NCBI RefSeq assembly: GCF_003265705.1 | Contig: NW_020312775.1 | Coordinates: forward strand, 5,904,546 to 5,968,545 | Direction: 5' to 3' | Source: Callorhinus ursinus | Taxonomy: Eukaryota > Chordata > Mammalia > Carnivora > Otariidae | Length of the DNA stretch: 64,000 nt | Shown here: positions 1-10,652 of the stretch, piece after piece | Numbering within the stretch: the first letter of the stretch is position 1 | Layout: every line of letters starts with the position of its first letter | The notes under the pieces: generated by a model | The model's input: the letters and a program-made list of their open reading frames with translations, nothing else | Databases searched by the model: none | What the model was told of the DNA's origin: nothing | Program-made: the position numbers and the translations under genes

Positions 1-2175
1 AATCCTCAATCAAATATTAGTCAACCAAATTCAGCAACATATTTTAAAAAATCATTCACCACGATCAAGCAGGATTTATTTCTGGGATGAAAGAGTGATT
101 CAATATTTGCAAAACATTCAGTTTTGCATTTGATCAAATGATCAAATGATCATATGATCATTTCAGATACAGAAAAGGCATTTGACAAAGTATAACATCC
201 ATTAATGATTAAAACTGTCAACAATGTCTATTTAGAGGGAATATAACTCAATATTATGAAGGCCATATATGGAAAACCCACAGCTAACATCATCCTCAAT
301 GGTGAAAAACTGAGAGCTTTCCCCCTAAAGTCAGGAACAAGACAAGAATGTCCACTCTCACCACTTCTTTTTGAGATAGTACTGGAAGTCCTAGCCACAG
401 CAATCAGACAACAAAAAAGAATAAAATGCATCAAGTTGGTAAGGAAGAAGCAAACCTTTCATTATTGGCAAATGACATGATATTATTTTTAGAGAACCAG
501 AAACACTCAATCAAAAACTGCTAGAACAGATACACAAATTCAGTAAATTTGCAGGATGCAAAATCAATGTACAGAAATCTGTTGTATTACTATACACCAA
601 CAATGAAACAGCAGAAAGAGGAATTAAGTAAACAATCCCTTTTACAATTGCACCACAAATAATAAGATATGTAGGACTAAACCTAACCAAACAGGTGAAA
701 GACCTTTACTCTGAAAACTGTAAGACACTGGTGAAAGAAAACTGAAGATGACACAAAGAAATGGGAAGACAGTCCATACTCATGGACTGGAAGAACCAAT
801 ATTGTTAAAGTACAATTACCCAAAGCAATCTACACATTTAATGCAATCCCTATCAAAATACCAACCACATTTTTCACAGAGCTAGAACAACCAATTCTAA
901 AATTTGTATGGAACCACAAAAGACCCTGAATAGTCAAAGCAATCTTGGAAGAGAAAAGCAAAGCTGGAGGTATCACAATTTTGGACTTCAAGTTATACTG
1001 CAAATTTGTAGTAATCTAAGCAGTATGGTAATGGCACAAAAATAAACACATGAATAGAGCAGAATAGAAAACCCAGAAAAATCCCATAACTATTTGTTCA
1101 GTTAATCTTCAACAAACTAGGAAAGAATATTCAATGCGGAAAAGACAGTCTCTTTAACAAATGGTGTTGGGAAAACTGACAGCAAAAGAAATAAATGGAC
1201 TTCTTTCTTACACTGTACACAAAATATAAATTCAAAATGGATTAAAGACCAAAACGTGAGACCTGAAACCATAAAAATCCTAGAAGAGAACATATGCAGT
1301 AACATCTTCAACATCGTCTGTAGCAACTTTTTTTTAGATATGTCTCCTGAGGCAAGGGAAATAAAAACAAAAATAAACTATTGGGACTTGATCAAAATAA
1401 AATTTTCTACACAGAAAGAAACAATCAACAAAACTAAAAGGCAACCTACTGCATGGAAGAACATATTTGCAAATAAAATATCTAATAAAGGGTTACTACA
1501 CAGAATATATAAGGACTTAGAAAACTCAACACTCCAAACAAATAATCCAATTAAACAATTGGTAGAAGACATGAATAAGTATTTCTCCAAAGAAGACATC
1601 CAGATGGCCAACAGACTGATGAAAAAATTCTCATCATCACTTATCATCAGGGAAGTGCAAATCAAAAGTATGAGATATCACCTCACACATGTCAGAATGG
1701 CTAAAATAAAAAACACAAGAAACAAGTGTTGACGAATATGTGGAGAAAAAGGAATCCTTCTGCACTGTTGGTGGGAATGCAAACTGAGGCAGCCACTGTG
1801 GAAGACATTATGTAGGTTCCTCAAAAAGTTAAAAAAGAACTATCTTATTATCTGGTAATTGCACTACCGGATATTTACCCCAAAAATACAAAAACATTAA
1901 TTCAAATGGATACATGCACCCTTATGATATTGCAGAATTTTTTGCAATAACCAAATTATGGAAGCAGCCCAAGTGTCCATTGATAGATGAATGGATACAG
2001 AAGAGGTAGTATATATATATATAACAGAATATTACTCAGCCATAAAAAAAAATGAAATCTTGCCATGTGCACTGACATGGATGCAACTAGAGAGTATAAT
2101 GCTAGGCAAAATAAGTCAGTCAAAGAAAGACAAACACCATTCGATTACACCCATATGTGGAAACACCATATGATT
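1..2175 (+). pseudogene. L1 ORF2 (endonuclease/reverse transcriptase) remnant
   Basis: Decayed ORF2, partial at the window edge. The RT palm region is at about 250-480, where the frame reads [18 protein letters not shown] and then [13 protein letters not shown]; the usual [10 protein letters not shown] has a G-to-E change. The catalytic FADD block lies near 465-485 and appears as LANDMIL, so an aspartate is lost. The C-terminal region is open only in fragments (1256-1732 and 1991-2173). Not coding today. Confidence 0.85.
144..163. repeat. 20-bp perfect palindrome inside L1
   Basis: A run of ATGATC/GATCAAAT units at 130-163 ends in a 20-bp perfect inverted repeat centred on CATATG. It lies where other L1 copies read CATATGATCATCTC, so it arose by local expansion within ORF2. 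No function is implied. Confidence 0.8.
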
Positions 2176-2479
2176 TCACCCATATGTGGAATTTAAGAGA
2201 CAAAAGAAATGAGCAAAGAAAAAAAAAGAGAGAGACAAATGAAGAAATAGACTCCTAACTATAGAGAACAAACTGATGGTTATCAGAGAGGAGGTGGTTG
2301 GGGAATGGGTGGAATAAGTGATGGAGCTTAAAGAGTACACTTACCATCATGAGCACTGTGTAATGAATAGAATTGTTGAATTACTCTATTGTACCTGAAA
2401 CTAATATAACACTGTATGTTAACTATACTGGAATTAATATTAAAAAACTTAATAAAAAAGATTTAGCAAGATTAGCAAT

Positions 2480-4435
2480 TATCAAACACAATTTAAAAAT
2501 TTCAATATGACAAATGAGTATTTGGGGCAATACTATTAAAATCAACCCAAGTAGAGGTAGAAAACCTGATTATTACTGAGACTTGTCACAGAAAATGCCT
2601 TTTAATAAAACCATCTAACAAGACAATTGCATTGTAAGTTATTTCAAACATCCAAGTAACAGATTATAGAGAAAGAAATGACCCGTCCCAGAGAATTTTA
2701 CAAAGCTAGTATAAATCTCTTGTTAAAATTTGACAGTACAAAAATAGAAAAAAACTATTCAACACCAATTATAAGTATTGGTGCAAAAATTCTAAATGTC
2801 AAACAAATTAAATTCAGTAATATATTCAAAGAATAATATTTGATAATTAAATAAATGTTATACTATTAATGCATAGATGGTTCAATATTAAGAAAATGAT
2901 AATAAGTTATAAAAACAGGTCAAAGGAGGAAAATATTTGAATAGATGCTTCAATATCTTTTGGTGGGAGTGGAAATCGACAGAAATTCCTAAAGAAGATT
3001 CCTGATAAAATCGAATAAATAATTTCTTTCCATGATAAATGATACAAGTTCAAAGCCAGCATCAAACTTAATGAAGAAATACCAGAAGCATCCCATGAAA
3101 ATTCAGAAAAAATAGAATTATTTACTATTATCTCTATTATTTAACATAATATGGACATGTTTATCAAAAAGTTCATAAAATTTAAATGTATAAATCAAAT
3201 ATAAATAAAAATAGGAAAATTTCATTTTTTGTAGATGGTGTTATTCTCTGTAAAGCCGTAGAGAACCAAGTCTCAAACCATAATATTAATATACTAAAAT
3301 CAATATATTGTTTATATTTCAACAATCCATTTGATAATAAAATGAAAAATCTTCACAATACTAACACAAAACATAAAATTATAGAATTAACAAAAATGTG
3401 CATGACCAAATTAAGATAACTACAAAACTTGACCAAAGACATAAAAAACTTCAATAAATGCAACACATTAAAGGAAGTGTATCTTTATGGAGAGATCTAG
3501 CTATACATGCAACATGCTCTCAATCAAAAACCACATCACAGTATTTATCTATTATTTATTTAGTATCTATGTGTGTGAGGAGAGAGATTATGATGTGACC
3601 AGAACATCTTAGAGTTCATCTAAAAGAATAAACATGAAAATATATCCAATTAAATTCTGACAAAGAAGAGTAAAAAAATGGGGGAGATGACATATCTATC
3701 AGATATAAAAACATTATAGAACTGCAGAAATTGAAATGGGGTAATGCTGGAGCCAAAATTAAAATATGAATGGAACATATATAGCGCATTTCAAACCAGT
3801 GGAGAAGGCATGACAATTCAATAAACAACTCTAAACAACTGGATAACCATTTACACAAGACTAAATTCTAGATAAATTGAAGACTAAAATGTACCAAGTA
3901 ATAGATCTCAGCATATATGAGAAGTTGATGTACAACAAAGATGGCTTTTCAAATTCAGTGGGAAAAGATGAAATATGTCATACATGATGTATTCATATGG
4001 AAGAAAATTAAGTTAGACTCCTATCTCACATCATATTTTTAAGAAACACACCAGAAAAACAGATGGGTTAAATACTATGTGTAAACAAATAAAAATAAAA
4101 GTTCTAGAAGAAAAATAAACTGACTACACTTCCAGTTTAGGAACAGAAGAGACATTGGTAAGGCTGGAGAACCCGAAGTTATAAAAAAAAATGTAAACTC
4201 ATTTGATTATATAAAATGATAATATTTGGTATGGGAAAAGATCCAATGAGTCAATGGGCTCACTGTAGATTTGGGAAAATTCTTAAGATGACAGAGTTAA
4301 TATATATTATATATAAGAACTATTACAAAATGACAAGAAAAGGAAAATGTCTTAATAGAAAAAATGAAAAAGGATGTAAAAAAGCAAATTGTAGAAGAAT
4401 AAACCCTCACCCTAAAATGTAACATGCTAAGTTCC
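2480..4435 (+). mobile_element. Ancient L1M ORF2 relic
   Basis: A heavily decayed L1 in the + direction. Recognisable steps of ORF2 appear in order. GTGCAAAAATTCTAAATGTC at about 2781 and GATGGTTCAATATT at about 2876 correspond to the RT segment around the GWFNI motif. AAAGCCAGCATCAAACTTAA at about 3052 follows. TTTTTTGTAGATGGTGTTAT at about 3223 is a broken FADDMIL motif, read as FVDGVIL. The block GTTCATCTAAAAGAATAAAC at about 3614 and the one at 3935-3965 match the C-terminal region of old L1M families. Divergence is far above that of the other L1s here, and there is no clear TSD. Exact ends are uncertain; 2480-2850 is the weakest part. Confidence 0.72.
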
Positions 4436-5093
4436 CTGACAGTGAATGATATTTTTAAAGAAAATCAAAGTAATGAGTCACCATATTCTATTAGTTCAAA
4501 AAGACGTTCTTTCTTTAAGTTTTTCATTTTTTAAATTGGAATGTGCCTTAGTATTGATGACATTCTATAGTCACTTTATGCTAGGTAATAGTCATGCTTT
4601 AGTTACCTCTGCTACACATGCCTGAATATGATTGCTCCTGAAGGCATGATTGGACAACTACAAACCTTCAGTGTTTCACCCAACAAAATCATTGCAGAAA
4701 GATGAGTCCTGATTTTTTTTTTAAACTTTGTATTGACACGTTCTGATATAACCAAGAGAACTCCAGCACCAAAAATTGCAGAATAAGTGTCAGTGGCTTC
4801 ATAGAAATTCCTGGTGACCAGAGTGGAGCAATCTTTTTTAAAATGCCCCACTACTGATGTTCTTGATGACACAGAAAATAGTATTGTGTGCAAAAACACG
4901 GGCAATGATGTGTCTGACTTGAAAATGTACAGAAGAATTAGACTAAATGTGCGGAAGTTTTCTTTTAGGACTACCGTAACCAATTTAGTTCTCTCATAGT
5001 TTTTTAAAAAATATACACACTAGAATAATATATCATGAAATTTTCTGTGTAAACATATATAAAAAAACTCTTTCAATAAAAATTTTAAGTGAT
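4436..5093. other. Unassigned interval with a 123-aa open frame on the minus strand
   Basis: The minus strand of 4612-4983 is open for 123 codons. The predicted product is hydrophobic at its N-terminus and ends in a CPIMPSGAIIFRHV-like tail. I do not recognise a family. There is no splice context or promoter I can defend, and similar lengths occur by chance on both strands here. It could be a fragment of an old processed pseudogene or repeat. Nothing else is seen in this stretch. Confidence 0.25.
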
Positions 5094-5259
5094 AAGAAAA
5101 CGTTGTGTTGACATTGCTGCTATAAACATTGGGGCACGTATCCCTTCGGATTCCTACATTTGTATCTTTGGGGTAAATACCCAGTAGTGCAATTGCTGGG
5201 TCATAGGGTAGCTCTATTTTCAACTTTTTGAGGAACCTCCAAAAAAGAAAACATTGTGT
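5094..5259 (-). mobile_element. Internal L1 fragment (136 bp) with 15-bp TSD and no poly(A)
   Basis: 5109-5240 is L1 on the minus strand. It covers the ORF2 C-terminal block running from GGAGGTTCCTC to GCAGCAATGTCA, including the YPKDTNVGI-encoding segment. It lacks both the L1 5' part and the whole 3'UTR and tail. It is bounded by AAGAAAACGTTGTGT (5094-5108) and AAGAAAACATTGTGT (5245-5259), a 15-bp duplication with one transition. The TSD marks a retrotransposition event rather than a leftover of a larger L1. Confidence 0.82.
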
Positions 5260-6254
5260 CGTGTTTAACCAGTAGTACTTTTTTCTTAGTGGTACATACA
5301 TAAAATAATAATGCATCTTACAGTCAAAGGCATTTAAGATATAATAAAATGCAGTATTATATCTCACTTATCAGAAAACAAGATACTCCTTCCAACCAGT
5401 TTTGCTTATTATAATACCATTTTTATAAAAAATGATGACCCCAAACTTGTATATAAGGATAGTTAAAATTTATATAACACATACAGTGCACCAAAGTCTT
5501 CTAAGGATTTCCATGTATTAACTCAGTTAAATAGATAGTATTATGAGCTGAGTCCAGGTAGTTTGATTTCAGACTTTGGCTCTTAATTTCTATTCTTATG
5601 CTCCTATTGCAAAGGAACAAAACAACACACATGCACACACACACACAGACACACACACACACACACACATCAGGACCACCAATGATGTAACTATATAGTA
5701 TAATTGGAAATGGGATTGAGATTAGGGGCATATTGGTTAAATGAAAGTGTAATGAGGTAAAATTATCTGAAATATTTCCTGCAGCAGTTTGGGCAGAATT
5801 TGAAGTAATGAGCAATGATTTTTCTCCACATTTCAGTGGATAGTTGGTAATTTTGGATAGATAATTCAGATGTGTTGTTATCATGATAACCAACCCACCC
5901 TTCTTCCTTTATTACATATTATATTTTCTTATTACAAAACAGTACATGTTTATTGCATGTATACATATATACATGTATACACACAAGTAAATTATGACCT
6001 CAGAGATTGCTCACAATCTCTCTAATCCAGAAACAATGACTATTAGCACCTGGATGTTTGTCTTTCAGATCCTATCTGACATTTTCTGTACAATTTTATA
6101 TAAAATGGAATTTTACCATGTTTGCTGTTAAATGATCTGTTTTAACATATTTAAGTGATCCAACTATTTAGACATTTAGGTCAAACACTACCTTTGCTAC
6201 TACTCCTCCTAGTAATAATAATAATATCAACACTAATACCAATGTCAGTACCAT
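5260..6254. other. Unannotated single-copy-like sequence
   Basis: Apart from a CA microsatellite at 5624-5669, I see no repeat family, convincing exon or RNA gene in this AT-rich stretch. Confidence 0.5.
5624..5669. repeat. (CA)n microsatellite, interrupted
   Basis: A CA dinucleotide tract interrupted by ATG and GAC. It is not inside an identified L1, unlike the CA tracts at 14149 and 52872. Confidence 0.95.
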
Positions 6255-6370
6255 TAATAAGTAACTATTAACTAACTAACATTGATGTGAGGATTAAATA
6301 AAATAAATTGCAGAAATACATTCACCACAATTCCTGACCAATATTAAATTGTTAATAAATGCTAGTATAA
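6255..6370 (+). repeat. MIR-like remnant
   Basis: GTGAGGATTAAATAAAATAA followed after about 50 bp by TTGTTAATAAATGCTAG resembles the 3' half of MIR, in which GTGAGGATTAAATGA precedes a terminal AATAAATGTT. Highly diverged. Confidence 0.45.
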
Positions 6371-7294
6371 TTTAAGAAAAATTCTTTCAGTCTATCCCAG
6401 ACCTATGTTTCTAACACTTTTTTTCTCCCACTGCTCCTATAGCTTTCCCAATAAAGTATAAAACATTGAGCATGTCTTGTAAGGAACATCCCCATTTTGC
6501 ACCTGTCAGATATTTATTTTTCACTTCCCTGACTCTTCTAAGACTGTTAGGTTGCACTTCAATTAGGTTCTGTAGCATCCTTGATTCCCCCATCACAGTA
6601 CTCACCACAGTCATTCTTAGTACTTGTTGAAATGCATTCTCAGAGCATTAGCTTCCCAATTATGCAACTTGTTAATTATATCCTCAGTATCTAGTACTGT
6701 ATCTGGCATATAGGTGGCATTTCTTCTGCTGTGCTTCCAAGGATGGGCATATCTTCTCTTTTTTTATAATGGATTTACTAACTGCTCTACCAATCTCCCA
6801 GGATTGTTGAGAGTACCAGATGAAGCAATGCATGTGAAATAGGTAATATATATAAAGTATTTCACAGATAAAAATCATTTGAATAATTTGTATATAACTT
6901 TGCACAAGGTTAATAAATCTTTGTGGTTCAGAAAATTATAATTGGGTTTTAATGGGCAAATGTTAAAGTACTTCTCCACCAATATTTAGTAATTACATTT
7001 TAAAAAGCTAGGAGACATTTCTAGCATTCAGATTTTTATACTGTATTTCAATACATGATAAATTCATGAACATTTCTTATCTCCTAGAACAGTTGTATAT
7101 CTTAAAAACTCATCATCATAAGCATTCTCTGTATTTTCACAGAATTAATCCTGAATAATTAAGGAATATAAAAGAGTTAGACAAGTACTGAAGCATGCTA
7201 ATCATTGTTTCATTGTCAATTAGGAAAAAAATAGTCTCTTTGGCCTGCTAACTTAGAATATGTAATGTATAGCTAACTTTTAATTTACAAATGT
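6371..7294. other. Unannotated sequence with a weak MIR trace
   Basis: Around 6795-6850, CAGGATTGTTGAGAGTACC and GCAATGCATGTGAAAT echo the MIR core in + orientation, but only weakly. No gene is seen. Confidence 0.35.
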
Positions 7295-7312
7295 AAACTG
7301 TCTCTAATTATT
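7295..7312. repeat. TSD copy 1 of the 5S retropseudogene
   Basis: AAACTGTCTCTAATTATT, repeated exactly at 7413-7430 on the other side of the 5S sequence. Confidence 0.97.
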
Positions 7313-7411
7313 CCCAGGTGGTCTCCCATCCAAGTACTAACCAGGCCCGACCCTGCTTAGCTTCCGAGATCAGACGAGATCGGGCGCATTCAGGGTGGTA
7401 TGGCCATAGAC
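7313..7411 (-). pseudogene. 5S rRNA retropseudogene, 3'-truncated and tailless
   Basis: On the minus strand this matches nucleotides 1-99 of vertebrate 5S rRNA, from GTCTATGGCCATACCACC at 7411 downwards to ...GGATGGGAGACCACCTGGG at 7313. Against the canonical sequence as I recall it there are three differences, and each is a CpG transition (ACGG to ATGG, AACG to AATG, CCGC to CCAC). The last 20 or so nucleotides of 5S are missing, and no poly(A) or oligo(T) tail is present. A perfect 18-bp TSD surrounds it, with a single extra C at 7412. The internal promoter (boxes A and C) is largely intact, but the truncated 3' end and missing terminator mean it is not a functional rRNA gene. Confidence 0.95.
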
Positions 7412-7412
7412 C

Positions 7413-7430
7413 AAACTGTCTCTAATTATT
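7413..7430. repeat. TSD copy 2 of the 5S retropseudogene
   Basis: Exact copy of 7295-7312. Confidence 0.97.
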
Positions 7431-7900
7431 ATATGAATGTATTGAGATAAAGATCAATGTCATGGTGAAAGAATTTGTAGAAAAAAACCTGAAACACTTT
7501 GATATAACAGTTATTAAATGTATTGGGACAGTTCTTACAATTATGCTTAGTTTATGGATCAGCATATAATGTTTACATATTTCCTAAAAATGGTATGATA
7601 TCTTAAACACTAATAACTTAGGAATTATATCAAACACAACTCTTAATTTTGGCAGAATGATTTTAGGCAGAATGAGTGTAAATTTAATACAAACAGAATT
7701 GAAGAGGCAGGTAACATTCATTCATACTTTACAGGTCTCTAAATGCATGTAAGTCTTGATCATTCTGCTTCTAAGGATCTTGCCCAATATCATCTGAGTC
7801 ATGACTTATTGGCACTTTTTCAAAGTTCCAGCCATAAAGTTGAAAGTCAATATAGCCTTAAATGAAAATTCTTAAAATACATAGACTACCCAAAGATAGT
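7431..7900. other. Unannotated sequence
   Basis: AT-rich sequence between the 5S insertion and the start of L1-A. I see nothing identifiable. Confidence 0.5.
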
Positions 7901-8059
7901 CCAAAATGGCAGAGGAGTAGGAGACCTTAATTTCATCTGGTCCCAGGAATTCATCTAGATAGCGGTCAAATCATTCTGAACACCTGCAAACTCAACCAGA
8001 GATCTAAGAAAAGAATAGCTGCAACTCTACAAATAGAAAAGTGTCCACTTCCTGCAAGA

Positions 8060-8950
8060 ATGACAAGATGGAGAAACTCACCTCAAAAAAGAGAACAAGA
8101 GGCAGTACTGACTGCCAAGGACCTAATCAGTATGGATATAAGATGTCAGAATTAAAGTTAAAAATAATGATTATAAAGATACTAGCTGGGCTTGAAAAAA
8201 GCATAAAAGACACTAGAGAATCCTGCACTGTAGAAATAAAAGACTAAAATCTAATCAAATCGAAATGAAAAAGGCTATTAGTAAGATGCAATGAAAAAAA
8301 GAGGCTCTAACTGCTAGGATAAATGAGGCAAAAGAGAGAATTAGTGACATAGAAGACAAAATGATGGAGTATAAAGAAGCTGAAAAAAGAGAGATAAACA
8401 ACTACTGAAACATGAGAGGAGAATTTGCAAGAAAAGTATACCATAAAGCAAAACAATGTTAGAATAATTGGGATCCCAGTAGAAGAGGAAAGAAAGAGAG
8501 GGGTAGAAGGTATATTGTAGCAAATTATAACTGAGAACTTCCCTAATCTGGGGAATGAATCAGACATTCAAGTCCAGGAAGCATAGAGAACCCCCCTCAA
8601 AATCAATGAAGAGAGGTCAACAGCTCAACATATAATAGTGAAACTTGCAAATCTCAGAGACAAAGGGAAAATCTTGAAAACAACTCAGGACTAGAGTTTT
8701 GTAACCTACAAGGCTAAAAACATTAGACTGGCAGCAGATCTAACCACAGAGACCTGCCAGGCCAGAAAGGGCTGGCATGATATATTCAGGGTGCTAAATA
8801 AGAAGAATATGTAGCCAAAAATACTTTATCCAGCAAGGATGTCATTCAAAAGAGAAGGAGAGATAAAAAGCTCTCAAGACAAACATAAACTAAAAGAATT
8901 TGTCATCACTAAACCAGTCCTGCAAGAAATATTAAAGGGGATCCTGTAAG
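8060..8950 (+). pseudogene. L1-A ORF1 remnant
   Basis: ATGACAAGATGGAGAAAC at 8060 aligns with the ORF1 start of L1-B (34333). The coiled-coil region (...LAGLEKS...) is at about 8185-8200. The RNA-binding and C-terminal region, with PQRILYPA-like and LQEILKG-like ends, runs to about 8950. The frame is interrupted by frameshifts (open piece 8041-8247 in a shifted frame) and stops. L1 ORF1p is normally an RNA-binding trimer of the L1 ribonucleoprotein; this copy is dead. Confidence 0.82.
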
Positions 8951-9823
8951 CAAAGAGAGAGCCCAAAAGTAACATAGACCAGAAAGGAACAGAGACAATA
9001 TACAGAAGCAGGGACTTTACAGGTAATACAATGGCACTAAATTCATATCTTTCAATAGTTCCTCTGAATGTAAATGGGTTCAATGCCCCAATCCAAAGAC
9101 ACATGGTATCAGATTGTATAAAAAAGCAAGACCCATTGATATGTTTTCTGTAAGAGACACATTTTAGTCACAAAGACACCTCCAGATTGAAAGTGAGGGG
9201 ATGGAAAACAGCTTATCATGCTAATGGACATCAAAAGAAAGCTGGGGTAGCAATCCTTATATCAGACAAATTAGATTTTAAAAACAAGGCTGTAATAAGA
9301 GATGAGGAAGGACATTATATCATAATTAAAGGGTTTATCCAACAACAAAATCTAACAATTGTAAATATTTATGCTCCTAACATGGGAGTAGCCAATTATA
9401 TAGTCTAATTAATAACAGAATTAAAGAAACAAATTGATAATAATACAATAATAGTAGGGGAATTTAACACCCCACTCACAGCAATGGACAAATAATCTAA
9501 GCAATCAACAAGGAAACAATGGATTTAAATGATGCACTGGACCAGATGGACTTCACAGATAAATTCAGTGCATTTCATCCTAAAGCACCAGAATACACAT
9601 TCTTCTTGAGTGCACATGGAACATTCTCCAGAATAGAGCACATACTGGGTCACAAATCAGGTTTCAACTGATAAGTTGGGATCATTCCATGCCTATTTTC
9701 AAACCACAGTGCTTTAAAACTTGAACACTATCACAGGAGGAAATTTGGAAAGAACTCAAATACATGGAGGCTAAAGAGCATCTTACTAAAGAATGAAAGG
9801 GTCAACCAGGAAATTAAAGAATT

Positions 9824-9838
9824 AAAAAAAATTCGTGG
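9824..9838. repeat. TSD copy 1 of the CHCHD2 retrocopy
   Basis: AAAAAAAATTCGTGG here and AAAAATATTCGTGG at 10639-10652 flank the retrocopy. They differ only in the A/T run and match the ORF2 target sequence (ATTCATG in other copies). Confidence 0.8.
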
Positions 9839-10637
9839 GGAGACCCTGAGTTGCTCTGCAAGTCACCATGCTGCGTGGAAGTCGGAGCTGCACCTCCCGC
9901 ATGGCCCCTCCGGCCAGCCAGGCACTTCAGATGAGAGCGGCACCTAGACCAGCGCCAGCAGCTCAGCCTCCAGCAGTGGCTCCACCAGCTGCTGTTGGCT
10001 CACCTGCTGCTGCGCCCCGGCAGCCAGGGCTCATGGCCCAGATGGCAACCACTGCAGCTGGCGTGGCTGTGGGCTCTGCTGTCAGGCACATGATAGGTCA
10101 TGCCATCACTGGGGGCTTCAGTGGAGGAGGCGATGCTGAGCCTTCAAGGCCTGACATCACTTACCAGGAGCCTCAGGGAACCCAGCCAGCATACCAGGAG
10201 CAGCAGCAGTTTGGCCCATGCCACTCTGAGATGAAACAGTTTCTGGAGTGTGCCCAGAACCAGGGTGACCTGAAGCTTTGTGAAAGTTTCAGCGAGGTGC
10301 TGAAACAGTGCAGATTTGCAAATGGATTAGCCTAATCAAGAAGTTCAAATTGAAGATAAGGAAAATCATCTATCATAACCAAGTTAACTTAGCATAAAAA
10401 TATAATTGATGGTGAATGGTGAATATATAAAGTGTAAAACCACCAGTTAAGCTTCTCCTTCATCATTAAATACAGCTTTCTTCAGAATTGGAATAAAAAA
10501 GGTTGTTCTTACTGTATAGAAGTTCATTGAGATGGTTTGAATTTGGGGTTGGGCAGATATTTGTGTGCCTCCTTAAATCACCTTTTGTGATGTTCTCATT
10601 TGTGAATTAGAATAAAGTGATTTTCTCCCCCCCCAAA
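9839..10637 (+). mobile_element. CHCHD2: Processed CHCHD2 retrocopy (mRNA-derived)
   Basis: An intronless cDNA copy has a short 5'UTR (9840-9867), a complete coding region (9868-10335), a 3'UTR with AATAAA at 10611, and a short C-then-A tail at 10627-10643. It sits inside L1-A ORF2 and is flanked by an L1-type TSD at an A-rich target. It was therefore made by L1 machinery after L1-A had inserted. A CAN SINE later inserted directly at its tail. Confidence 0.93.
9868..10335 (+). CDS. CHCHD2: CHCHD2-like retrogene, full-length open frame (155 aa)
   Basis: CHCHD2 (MNRR1) is a small twin-CX9C protein of the mitochondrial intermembrane space and MICOS-associated complexes. It also has a nuclear role in oxygen-responsive transcription. 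The parent protein is about 151 aa. Here the N-terminus is basic and Pro/Ala-rich (residues 1-55, a mitochondrial targeting type). The hydrophobic Gly/Ala segment [18 protein letters not shown] lies near 58-72. The [13 protein letters not shown] segment lies near 96-108. Four cysteines at 118, 128, 138 and 148 give exact CX9C spacing. The C-terminus ends in CRFANGLA. A few residues differ from the parent as I recall it, including a Cys at position 8 and a short Gln-rich insertion before residue 118. No stop or frameshift is present. No promoter of its own is evident; expression would depend on nearby L1 or host sequence. It may be a young, still-open processed pseudogene rather than an active retrogene. 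Confidence 0.85.
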   Translation: MLRGSRSCTSRMAPPASQALQMRAAPRPAPAAQPPAVAPPAAVGSPAAAPRQPGLMAQMATTAAGVAVGSAVRHMIGHAITGGFSGGGDAEPSRPDITYQEPQGTQPAYQEQQQFGPCHSEMKQFLECAQNQGDLKLCESFSEVLKQCRFANGLA

Positions 10638-10652
10638 AAAAAATATTCGTGG

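Larger units (their letters stand above)
1..2460 (+). mobile_element. LINE-1, 3' part (5' end outside the window)
   Basis: This is L1 sequence in the + direction, running from the reverse transcriptase region through the ORF2 C-terminus to a short 3'UTR and A-rich end near 2445-2460. It aligns by eye with the other L1 copies in the window: the target motif [10 protein letters not shown] at about 340-365, the WNRIE-like block near 1050-1090, and the MRYHL..VRMAKI block near 1670-1710. The longest open piece is 1256-1732 (158 aa). The 3' end resembles L1-D (47918-53293), with a stop directly after the ICGN/ICGI motif, rather than the younger copies. A local duplication of the block around ACCCATATGTGG lies at 2149-2195. 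Frameshifts and stops make it non-functional. Confidence 0.93.

Noticed and set aside
7313..7411. Functional 5S rRNA gene
   Set aside because: The 3' 20 or so nucleotides and the terminator are absent, and a TSD marks it as a retrocopy.
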